Source of the DNA: Methylococcaceae bacterium
Lineage (GTDB): Bacteria > Pseudomonadota > Gammaproteobacteria > Methylococcales > Methylomonadaceae
NCBI GenBank assembly: GCA_016715325.1
Contig: JADKAL010000017.1
Location: 1 to 26,391, forward strand
Reading direction: 5' to 3'
Length of the DNA stretch: 26,391 nt
Each line of letters opens with the position of its first letter. The stretch's first letter is position 1. The position numbers and the translations under genes were made by a program. The notes under the pieces are model-generated. The model made no database searches. It was not told the DNA's origin and worked only from the letters and a program-made list of their open reading frames with translations. Of this stretch, positions 17,583 through 26,391 are shown piece after piece.

Positions 17583-19317
17583 TTATGCAGTAATTTTTTT
17601 TAATTCCAAACTTACAAAATCTGCCAATTCGCGCACATAACTTTCTGAAAAATCAAATTTAATTCCTGCCTCAGCATATATTTCACCAATAGATTTGGTG
17701 TAACCTAATTTTAAAGCTGCTGTATATTGCTTCACAGCCTTTTCAGGAGATTTTTTGTAATTGCGCCCCGTGCGGTACTTTTTTAATTGCGCCATACCGT
17801 ATTCGATATAATAAAAGGGTACTTCAAAAATATGCAATTGCTTTAACCACATATTGTTTTTTACTGATTCGAGTCCTCCAATCAATAATTTTGCTGCCAA
17901 ACTGATTCAATATAGTATTCAGGGCTTCGGTTCTTTGAGCAAGGGCTATACGTGTGATTTTTAGTATATCCAATGTTGAAATTTATCAATAGTAGCTACC
18001 CAAACTAAGGTTGACAAAACTTGCTCTAATTGCTCAATTCTTGCTTTTTTTAACTCGGCCGGATTGCTAAAAAAAATATCCCAGTGTTCCATGCTTAACA
18101 ATTCCACTCTCCTTGGAAATAGGATTCCGCTACTTCTGATGGGGTGCTTTTAAAATCGGCGAGTTCGGCGAGGTTGTGCGTTAAAGGTATGAATAGCGTG
18201 CCTGCTTCGTGCAACATATGATAACCCATATCCGCGGTGGGTTCCTACCGAATTCATAAAAATAAATGGAACACCAATTTCATAGAGAGGATAATTGTAT
18301 CCAGCAGGCGCACTCCTTTGCGGGAATCTAAATCCAAATATCTGCAATTGGTGCATGGCTTCAATACAATCTCCCAAAATATGGATCCAATTGGTTGAAG
18401 CAATGTATGGTTTATCAATTAAATCAGATGCATCTTTGTAGGGCTTCAAAGCCGGCATACCGTCTGTATTCACGCGTCCATATCCCCAAGGTCGAAGATT
18501 ATCCAAACCAAGATCGAATTTACGTTTTTGCATCAATCTTTCTTCAATTAGCAGTATAGAAGTGCACGAATTGATTCATGAAAATTAAAGCAGTCGTTTG
18601 CCGTATAGTCAAAGCGCTAAGGCATCAAACATATAATCTCTAAAATTGGCATATCACCATTTAGGGTTACCTGATGGAGCAGTTTCAACAATACATCAAA
18701 TAAGGCGTTAAGTTCTTCTGCATCTTTTGTTCTTCGGTCTACAATAAGTTTATAGGCAGCTTCACGTTGTAAACGATCAGGCGATTTAAGCAACAAAGAT
18801 GCTTGTTGCATAGTAATTTCATTGCCTTCCCATACAATGGTCATTGCTCCGGTTAGCGGCAGCATATTTTGCTGTTCGTTTGAATCTGGCTAAAGAGTGG
18901 AATATTTTCTTCTCTAAAAAGCTCCAAACTCTTTTTAACTGCACGCAAGTAAATGCGGTATTTGTCTGAATTTAATTGATTTAGAAATTCCGATTCCATC
19001 AACTTTTTATTTAGTTGATTAGAATAGGGTGCAATTTTAGGTTCTATCTCGGTTACAAAAAACTGATAGCTTTCAAGCAGCGAATTATCTTCGGTATTGC
19101 GGGTCATTACTATGCTTTCAGCAAGGTCTTCGCTTACAAAAGCTTCCAGTTCGCTACGGTTGTGCATCCAAGTTTCGAGTGCTACAACCGAAGTAATTTT
19201 ACGTTCGAGTAATTCCTTAAAGTATGGCTCAATATCTTCCCAATGCCGGAGCTCGCAATTTTCGACTAAAAATTCGCGTTTATGCTTAGCAGGTAAGGCA
19301 CCGGATGTATTCGTCAT
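17583..19317 (-). CDS. M3 family oligoendopeptidase (PepF-like)
   Basis: A zinc metallopeptidase that cleaves short peptides in the cytoplasm. From ATG 19317 the minus strand reads MTNTSGALPAKHKREFLVEN, then WEDIEPYFKELLERKITSVV, GAMTIVWEGNEITMQQASLL, LLKSPDRLQREAAYKLI, FDALARFDYTAND and RKFDLGLDNLRPW. The zinc motif is visible near 18200 as HEAG-HAIHTF with one missing base (HExxH of M3). It ends with SPEKAVKQYTAALKLGYTKS and IGEIYAEAGIKFDFSESYVR and a stop at 17583. About 578 residues, normal for the family. At least six frameshifts. First gene of the Bacteroidota-type segment; 19 nt downstream of the DUF5606 gene. Confidence 0.92.
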
Positions 19318-19336
19318 AAGCGGAGTAATTGTGGAA

Positions 19337-19885
19337 TTATGCTCCCGTTTTACGAATGGTAGAAGTAGATTTAGCTTTTGAACCACTGCTTTTTACAGAT
19401 GCTCCGGTACTCACATTTTTAGCACCCGGCAAAGCTGTTTTGTCCTTCGCGTTTAAGGCTTTTAAGGCTTTTTCTTCAACACTTTCTTCTCGACCTTTTC
19501 TTCCTCTTTTACTTTCTAACAAATCATTTTCTGCAATAAATTGTACCGGCTGATTACTTTTTAATATCCGAATCGTCGGGTCTTTGTCAAATTCAGGAAC
19601 AACTCCTTTAAAATATTTTTCAACTCCTTACTATCCGATTTTGAATCTACTAGCTGGTCCGTAGTTCTCTTTGTCAATTATTTTTGCATTACTCTTTCCC
19701 AATGCAATGTCTTCACTTACACCAAAAATGCTAATTTCTTCCAAGGCACTTATACGATAATGTGAATAGGCTGGCATTCTTTTTTTATCGATCAACGATT
19801 CAACGATCACACCGTTTTTCGACTGGGCTACTACTTTGTATAATCCACTGTATCCGGCAATTGTAATTATTCCACTTAAATCCAT
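19337..19885 (-). CDS. DUF5606 domain protein
   Basis: From ATG 19885 the minus strand reads MDLSGIITIAGYSGLYKVVA, then QSKNGVIVESLIDKKRMPAY and ISALEEISIFG, the N-terminal domain of this Bacteroidota-restricted family. After frame changes it continues VVPEFDKDPTIRILKSNQP, FIAENDLLESKRGRKGREES and a Lys/Ser/Ala-rich tail to a stop at 19337. About 183 residues. The basic low-complexity tail is usual for the family. Function unknown; it is followed by pepF at 19 nt and is likely cotranscribed with it. Confidence 0.85.
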
Positions 19886-20010
19886 AGTTTGTTTTTAATT
19901 TTTTTATAGTGCTGCAAATGTATAAATTTTGCTAATGTTTAAAGCCTTTTTACTAGGCTGTTAACAATTATTTTAGACAATCTTATACATCAAAAAATTA
20001 ATCAGTATTG

Positions 20011-20370
20011 CTATTTTTCATCCACATCGAGATGAAAACGATAAAGGAAAATTATCAGAAAAATAGGTGAAAAGAAAACTGCGAAAATGGTCAAGAAAGG
20101 CAATACCACTGTACAATGGCATAAAAAGGAAGCAAAAATTTTTCCTACACTGGTACTGATGTCATTTACAGGACCCATTCCGGTTAATATCATCGAAGCA
20201 TTTAACAAAGCATCAGTCCACGAAAAATTACAAAAATACTTGTATCCAACTATTCCAATACCTAAGCTAAACACAAGCAATAACAGTGAAATAATACTGC
20301 TTTTAATAATGCGTAATCGATAAATTTTAACCGGTAGCAGTGCTTTTGTTTTTATTCTTGTCTTTTCCAT
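20011..20370 (-). CDS. Small membrane protein, ion-channel-like
   Basis: An intact 119-residue ORF. It has a basic N-terminus (MEKTRIKTKALLPVKIYRLR), a first membrane helix SIISLLLLVFSLGIGIVGYK, a reentrant-like segment FSWTDALLNASMILTGMGPV, and a second long helix around VVLPFLTIFAVFFSPIFLII, ending FHLDVDEK. The layout helix - short loop with TGMGP - helix recalls two-helix potassium-channel pores, but no TVGYG filter is present. I know similar Bacteroidota hypothetical proteins without assigned function. Confidence 0.65.
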   Translation of the reverse strand: MEKTRIKTKALLPVKIYRLRIIKSSIISLLLLVFSLGIGIVGYKYFCNFSWTDALLNASMILTGMGPVNDISTSVGKIFASFLCHCTVVLPFLTIFAVFFSPIFLIIFLYRFHLDVDEK

Positions 20371-20496
20371 TACTTTTATCCTCGAAATTGATTTGATTCA
20401 AAAGTAGCTAATTCATTTATTTTTTGCTTCAACAAAACTCAGGCATTAACACGTTTGTATGCTTTATAACATCTACAACCAGTATTTATTTTAACT

Positions 20497-20853
20497 ATGA
20501 AATTTATTTTTAAAATTATTGTTTCGGCATTGGCTGTAATTATTACTGCTTATTTACTACCCGGTGTAAAAATTGTGACTCCATTAACTGCAATTATCGT
20601 TGCGGCTGTACTTGCGTTTTTAGATGCCATTGTTAAGCCCTTAATGATTTTATTTACCATTCCCATTACTATTGTAACGTTAGGTTTGTTTTTAATTGTA
20701 ATAAATGCACTCATGATTTTATTGGCCGATTATATGGTTGATGGATTTGAAGTTAAAGGATTTTGGTGGGCATTATTATTTAGCTTTATTTTAACCATAG
20801 TAACTTCCTTGCTCGAAAGTTTTGCCGGAAAAAAAAATAAACAGGAAGAATAA
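20497..20853 (+). CDS. PF04020 family membrane protein (YvlD-like, 'phage holin family')
   Basis: An intact 118-residue ORF with four membrane helices: MKFIFKIIVSALAVIITAYL, TAIIVAAVLAFLDAIVKPLM, ILFTIPITIVTLGLFLIVIN and FWWALLFSFILTIVTSLLES, with the family's LLPGV, DAIVKPL and PITIVTLGLF motifs. It ends in a charged tail. Databases call the family 'phage holin family', but it is a chromosomal inner-membrane protein of unknown role; nothing here suggests a prophage. Confidence 0.88.
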   Translation: MKFIFKIIVSALAVIITAYLLPGVKIVTPLTAIIVAAVLAFLDAIVKPLMILFTIPITIVTLGLFLIVINALMILLADYMVDGFEVKGFWWALLFSFILTIVTSLLESFAGKKNKQEE

Positions 20854-20899
20854 TTTCACTACAACTTATAAATCAATATTACTTCTAAAACACCTTACC

Positions 20900-21726
20900 A
20901 TGCTGGAACTTGGAAAATTTAATACGTTGAAAATTGCACGCAAAGTCGACTTTGGCGTATTTCTGAGCTCAGGCGCTGATGAAGTTTTGTTGCCTAAAAA
21001 ATACCTTGAACCAGCTATGGAAATTGGTTCAGATGTAGCTGTTTTTATTTATAAGGATTCAGAAGACCGAACCATCGCAACCACCCAAAAGCCCTTTGCA
21101 CAAGTGGGTGAGTTTGCCTATTTAAAAGTGAAAGAGGTAAATTCATTTGGCGCATTTATGGACTGGGGCCTCGAAAAGATTTACTGGTACCCTTTCGTGA
21201 ACAAGATAAAAAGTTAGAAGCCGGTAAAAGTTATGTTGTATATGTGTATGTTGATAAACTTACCAAACGTATTGCTGCTTCTGCTAAAATAAACCGCTAT
21301 GCTAAAAATGATGAAATGCTTCTTAGCGAAAATGAAGAAGTAGATTTATTACTTTTTAAACAAACCGACTTAGGATACGGTGCTATTATAAACAATCTTC
21401 ATCAAGGTTTGATTTATAAAAATGAAGTGTTTACAAATCTTGCTGTTGGTGATAAGGTAAAAGGTTGGATTAAAACGTTGCGCGAAGATGGCCGAATTGA
21501 TTTAAGGCTTCAAAAAGTTGGATTTGAATTGAGTGATGATGCACAGGAACTCATTTTAAAAAAATTATCTGAAAAAAATGGCTTTCTCGCGTTAAACGAT
21601 GCAAGCGAACCACAGCTAATTAAAAATGAACTTGGCATGAGTAAAAAAACTTTTAAAAAAGCCATTGGTGGTTTATTTAAAAGTAAACGAATTAGTTTAG
21701 AAGAAAACGGAATTAAATTACTTTAA
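20900..21726 (+). CDS. S1-like RNA-binding protein, CvfB family
   Basis: CvfB proteins carry three S1/OB-fold domains and a winged helix and bind RNA. ATG 20900 reads MLELGKFNTLKIARKVDFGV, then SSGADEVLLPKKYLEP (first S1) and FAYLKVKEVNSFGAFMDWGL (second S1). After one frameshift near 21175 it continues YVYVDKLTKRIAASAKINRY, LGYGAIINNLHQGLIYKNEV and DKVKGWIKTLREDGRIDLRL (third S1). The end, ELGMSKKTFKKAIGGLFKSK then RISLEENGIKLL, is the winged helix. About 276 residues, complete. Its last 9 nt overlap the convergent alkB gene. Confidence 0.92.
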
Positions 21727-22696
21727 GGCATACATTTTATCCAACAAAGGATGCACTTTTTTAAACCACAAAGCAGGAATCAATACCTGGTAAAATACTC
21801 CAAAATATCCCGAAGGTAAAACCGGGCTCGATATATGGCTATCAAGGGTTTGATATTGTTTTGATGCTTTTAAATGATGGTCGCTGTGACGCGAAAGTTC
21901 GATGAGTGAAAATCGGCTTATCACGGTGTCGGATTGCCAAGCGTGTTCTGCTGAATACTTTTCTCCTTCCTTGCGAACCAAGCCATAATGCTCAATATAA
22001 TTTACATATTCGAGTAAAAATATTGCCACTAAACTTTGTCCCCAATAAACCAACAATACGTTAACACCCAAGGTTGCCAGTATAAATCCTGCTAACAAAA
22101 GTTGGATAGATGTACTTCGTACTACAAAATTATTCCAACCAAAAGCTTTGATACCTAATTGCTCCAATCGTTTTTCTTCACTTTGAAAAGCACTTAGGTA
22201 TTGCTCCGGAACTGTGCGCAAAAAAAATGCATAAATACTTTCTCCATACCTTGCAGTAGCTGCATCCTTATTGGTACCCACCCATTTGTGATGTACTTTA
22301 ATATGCTCAATATAAAAATGGCTGTAATTCACAATAAGCAAATTCCATTTTCCTAATGCTTGCCACCAGGCTTGCTTTCGATGTATCATTTCATGCGCTG
22401 AAATTATGCCCGAAATCCCGGAATTTAATCCGGTTGAAACAGTGCAGGAAAAGAAAATATCCACTTATGTAATGAGAATATACTCCCATTAATAAAGTTA
22501 GTATTGCAAGCGTGTGTACTAGTAATGAAAATAGTAGCACAAGATTAGGAACAAGCTCATTATCCTTAGACTTTGATGGAGTTTTATCTTCAGGTAAAAT
22601 ACGATCCAGTAAAACCATGCCTAGCATATTGTAACCAATATTCATCCACAAATAATTACCGCCTACTATATTTCCAGCTATGGCTAGTATGCTCAA
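21718..22696 (-). CDS. AlkB-type alkane 1-monooxygenase / membrane fatty-acid desaturase superfamily
   Basis: An integral-membrane non-haem di-iron enzyme that hydroxylates alkane termini or related lipids. The minus strand from 22696 reads MSILAIAGNIVGGNYLWMNI, GMVLLDRILPEDK, then after a frameshift near 22440 SAHEMIHRK (HExxH), HIKVHHKWVGTNKDAATARY (HxxxHH), NYIEHYGL and LSRHSDHHLKASKQYQTL (RHSDHH). All histidine boxes of the AlkB group, including the NYIEHYGL motif, are present. Its rejoined length of about 326 residues is slightly short at the N-terminus. Rubredoxin partners are not in the window. Many Bacteroidota carry such a gene; the substrate may be a lipid rather than a growth alkane. 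Confidence 0.9.
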
Positions 22697-22866
22697 AATT
22701 AAAGCTTAAAATACTTAGTGTTTCGCATTGTGGTTGACAAAATTATAAAAACACACGCAATTTATTTCTTTCTATTTTTGAAAAAAAATTGAGCATCTAA
22801 ATTTGTTGGTGGTTCAATACTATGAAAAATTAATCTTTGTAAGGCACATTCATAAACTGTTAACCC

Positions 22867-23482
22867 ATGAAAATAATTTGTATCGGAAGAAATTACGGAG
22901 CACATGCTAAAGAACTAAAAAATGAAATACCCGAGGAGCCGGTATTTTTTTCTCAAACCCGATACTGACCTATTAAAAGACGGACAAGCATTTTATCTCC
23001 CAGATTTCAGTAAGGATATACACCATGAAATTGAACTGGTTTTGCAAATTTGTAAAAATGGGAAAAATATTTCTGAAAAATTTGCAGCAGGCTATTACGA
23101 AAAAATTGCTGTAGGAATTGATTTCACAGCGCGCGACATTCAACAACAATGCAAAGAAAAAGGATTGCCTTGGGAAAAAGCAAAAGCTTTTGATAATTCG
23201 GCTCCCATTGGTGAATTTATTTCTAAAAGTGAAATGCAAAACACCGGTAACATTAATTTTCATTTAACAATTAATGGTGAGGTTCGTCAAAATGGAAATT
23301 CAAAAGATATGTTATTTAGCTTCGAAAAAATCATAGCCTATGTGTCAAGATTCATCACTTTAAAACAAGGTGATTTAATTTACACCGGCACCGCGGCAGG
23401 TGTTGGAGCAGTTACAGGTGGCGATAAGAAGCTAGAAGGGTATATTGGCGATAAAAAATTATTGAGCTTTGAAGTTAAATAG
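22867..23482 (+). CDS. Fumarylacetoacetate hydrolase (FAH) family protein
   Basis: FAH-fold metal-dependent hydrolases or decarboxylases act on acylpyruvates and similar diketo acids. ATG 22867 reads [20 protein letters not shown], then IPEEPVFFS; one frameshift near 22950 leads to [20 protein letters not shown]. Metal-site acid residues occur in [12 protein letters not shown] (HxE-x-E). Next are [46 protein letters not shown] and [17 protein letters not shown]. The stop is at 23482. About 205 residues, the size of short YcgM/acylpyruvase-like members. Confidence 0.92.
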
Positions 23483-23525
23483 CACTGTAAATATTTTTAA
23501 TTACTGTTTTTAATTAAAGAAAAGG

Positions 23526-24048
23526 ATGACAGCTAGTACTATTCGATTGGCAACGAAGCAGATGCCGAAAGAGTTAATGGAAGTTTGTAAAAAATCATTC
23601 TTTGACACTTTTACAGGAACCTGCACTGAATTAGATATGCAAACCTACTTGGCAAAAACCTTTCCTTTACAGCGTATTATTGATGAAATAAACGACCAAG
23701 CTTGCTGGTTGTATGTGTTAGTTAATGCAACAAAAATTGCTGGCTATGTTAAGATTGGACGCAATTTAATTACTGAAATGAAGTCGAGAAAAGCCCTTGA
23801 AATAGAACGTTTGTATTTATTGCACAAGTGTATTGGCAAAGGCAATATGGAGAATGCATTAATGCAAAAATGTTTCAAATTGCCAAGATGAAAATACAGA
23901 GTAATTTATTTGGGTGTGTGGGAACACAATTATAGAGACTCAAAAATTTTATTCGAAGTATGGATTTGAGCTATTTGGCCAACATCCCTTCCCTATTGAA
24001 TCGACGCCACAAACCGATTTTTGGTTGAAGAAGGAATTGCAGCACTAA
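23526..24048 (+). CDS. GNAT family N-acetyltransferase
   Basis: ATG 23526 reads [60 protein letters not shown] and [20 protein letters not shown], where IERLYLL and GKGxxxxL form the acetyl-CoA-binding motif A (normally Q/RxxGxG/A). After frame changes near 23880 and 23935 it continues [30 protein letters not shown] and ends [10 protein letters not shown] at 24048. About 174 residues, full length, similar to PaiA-type acetyltransferases of polyamines, but the substrate is not predictable. Its stop overlaps the end of the broken panB gene by four bases, tail to tail. Confidence 0.88.
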
Positions 24049-24446
24049 TCATCAATCGATTCTTTTCCTTCACGACCACCTTCTAACTTCACAGCATGCG
24101 CACCTGATTCTTTCATAATTCGAATAGAGGAATGCAAAGCTTCCTTAGAATTGCCCTGATACGACCCAAAAGGTAAATCCACCACAACTAAAGCACGATC
24201 CACCGCACGAATAACAGAAGCAGCATGGTATATCATATCGTTGAGTGTAATTGGCAAAGTTGTTTCGTGTCCGGCCATTACATTACTCGCACTATCGCCT
24301 ACTAAAATCACATCAATACCAGCCATGTCGATTATCTTGGCAAGCGAGTAATCATAGGCAGTAAGCATCGAAATTTTTTCTCCCTTTCGCTTCATTTCTA
24401 AAAGCGTATTGGTGGTAATCTTCTTTACTTCCTTATTAACTGACAT
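24045..24446 (-). pseudogene. panB: 3-methyl-2-oxobutanoate hydroxymethyltransferase PanB, N-terminal half only
   Basis: PanB makes ketopantoate, the first committed step of pantothenate synthesis. The 133-residue frame from ATG 24446 is intact and typical: [60 protein letters not shown] (GDS metal-binding aspartate) and [17 protein letters not shown]. The family is about 270 residues, so the second half, including the catalytic glutamate region, is missing. The reading stops exactly where the GNAT gene ends. Unlike elsewhere, no continuation appears in another frame, because the GNAT gene occupies that DNA. It is therefore a deletion or joining point in the genome or in the assembly. Confidence 0.85.
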
Positions 24447-24542
24447 AGCTATAGAATTGATGAGCAGGCAAAACTAAACATTAATTTTTTATCTGTTTTA
24501 AATTTCTATTTTTGCTAACCTTAAAAAATCCAACCCTGTCAA

Positions 24543-25608
24543 ATGAAAAAGTTACTGGTACTGCTAAGTTTAATAAGTAGTGTATTTGTTGCCTGCAAAA
24601 CCGATTTTGAATTGAATGCAGCGTATAAAGAAACCACCGTTATTTACGGTTTACTCGATCAGTCAAGAAATGTACAGATGATCAAGATAAACAAAGCATT
24701 TTTAGGATCGGGCGATGCGAATGCCTTTGTAAAATTAAATTCTATTAATTACAATCCTGCCGATTTATCGGTGTATGTTGAAAGAACTTAAAAACGGTAC
24801 GGTTATGCATTGCAAACTACTTTTCACGATTCGGTAATAGCATCTAAAAAGCCTGGCGATTTTACCACTTCTAATAATATTATTTATGTGTCGAATGCTG
24901 CGCTAGATTCAGTAGACTTTTCAAAAATTTACAAACTATACGTAGTAAATAATAAAACCGGAAATATTGCAACCGCATCTACCGGATTGCTCGAAAAAAC
25001 GAAGTATACCAAGCCGGCAACCACCAGCAATTTTATTTCGTTTGTAAACAGCCCTTCAAGCCCCAGCTCCAATGGCGTGTATTCTGATTTAGCAACAAGC
25101 TGGACTACCAAGCGCAACGCAAGAACTTATCAAACCAATATTCGTTTTTATTACAACGAAAAAGTTTAACTTCACCAATATTACTACCCTTAAATATGTA
25201 GACTGGTTTGCAATCGCCTAAAGAATCGGCAACATTGAGCGGTAGTGAAACGATTATACAAAATGTTAGCGGGCAAGGATTTTATCAATTGCTGGGAGAT
25301 GTTATACCTGAAGATGCTAATGTGATAAGACATTGCAGCCATTTTGTTACCATGATTACGAGGCGCTGATGACCTTAACAATTATATCAATGTAACTGCG
25401 CCTTCTGGAGATTTGAATCAGGATAAACCTACCTTTACCAATATTGATAATGGTATTGAAAGTATTTGCGAGCCGAAATAGTTATTCGATGATTAAATAT
25501 ATTTGCAACGATACCATTGCAAGTCCACGCTTATGTAACTCTACAACTGTTTCGTTAAAAGAATTGGTGGAAGGTAGATACACATACAAGCTTAAATTCC
25601 AATACTAG
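24543..25608 (+). CDS. DUF4249-like lipoprotein
   Basis: From ATG 24543 the plus strand reads MKKLLVLLSLISSVFVACKT, a lipoprotein signal with the lipid cysteine at about residue 18. It continues ELNAAYKETTVIYGLLDQSR, VQMIKINKAFLGSGDANAF and, after frame changes near 24790, 25165 and 25215, IYKLYVVNNKTGNIATAS, YQTNIRFYYNEK, KYVDWF, LSGSE, DDLNNYINVTAPSGDLNQDK and PTFTNIDNGI. It ends LVEGRYTYKLKFQY at 25608. About 355 residues. The KETxVIYGLLD and AFLG motifs match outer-membrane-associated DUF4249-type proteins, common near Bacteroidota TonB receptors. No receptor lies here. Function unknown. Confidence 0.75.
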
Positions 25609-25761
25609 TTTTGCTGTCGTTTTGACATAAACGATAACAGCTTTACTGCGTCTTTTTCAATTTACTGTCATATTTGCAACATTCACAACGAATGTTTGCT
25701 GTGGCATTACTATTGACTAGCGCCAAACAGTTTTAAAATTAACAATTAATAAACAAACAAA

Positions 25762-26391
<630 letters not shown>

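Noticed and set aside
20497..20853. Holin annotation as a sign of a prophage.
   Set aside because: PF04020 proteins are ordinary chromosomal membrane proteins; no phage genes lie nearby.

Overview
The window looks like two unrelated genomes joined near position 17,400-17,580. Positions 1 to about 17,400 have moderate G+C and carry a gammaproteobacterial gene set (hisB-hisH, typA, a PP_4957-type flavoprotein, an SPFH/NfeD pair, namZ, a SIMPL protein, an RTX protein, trmB, the end of a porin). The protein wording recalls methanotroph-type Gammaproteobacteria (Methylococcales), but that is inference. From 17,583 on, the DNA is clearly A+T-rich and the genes are Bacteroidota-type (DUF5606, M3 oligoendopeptidase, PF04020, CvfB-like S1 protein, AlkB-type monooxygenase, DUF4249 lipoprotein, DnaK with GGGTHDVS). 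The simplest reading is a chimeric metagenomic contig.

Nearly every gene on both sides is interrupted by one or more single-base indels, while the protein sequence continues in another frame. This is typical of uncorrected long reads. Gene coordinates below therefore span the rejoined gene, not one open frame, and I treat the frameshifts as probable sequencing errors, not pseudogenes.

Layout, left part: hisH and hisB (minus, histidine synthesis); a doubtful small ORF; typA; a rhodanese; a flavoprotein (all minus); a divergent cupin; a broken membrane protein (minus); an SPFH-nfeD pair (plus); a 1.2-kb A+T-rich gap without proteins; a minus-strand group SIMPL protein - DOMON-like protein - NamZ; an 850-bp regulatory gap; a ~985-residue RTX protein (plus) with a bidirectional terminator; trmB (minus); a secreted protein (minus); a porin tail (minus). 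Right part: pepF and a DUF5606 gene (minus), small membrane proteins, a CvfB-like protein, alkB, a FAH-family protein, a GNAT, half of panB, a DUF4249 lipoprotein and the 5' part of dnaK.

The most interesting structure is in the 7.86-8.52 kb gap. It is a tandem pair of ~390-bp units on the minus strand. Each unit has a sigma-54 (-24/-12) promoter, a palindromic TGAC...GTC(A) site about 143 nt upstream of the predicted start, and about 100 nt downstream a strong intrinsic terminator whose loop carries CCUCCU, an anti-Shine-Dalgarno sequence. The same palindrome and the same type of sigma-54 promoter lie upstream of the RTX gene 4 kb away. This predicts a sigma-54/enhancer-binding-protein regulon of twin small RNAs plus a secreted RTX protein, similar in logic to Qrr or GlmY small RNAs but apparently a different family.
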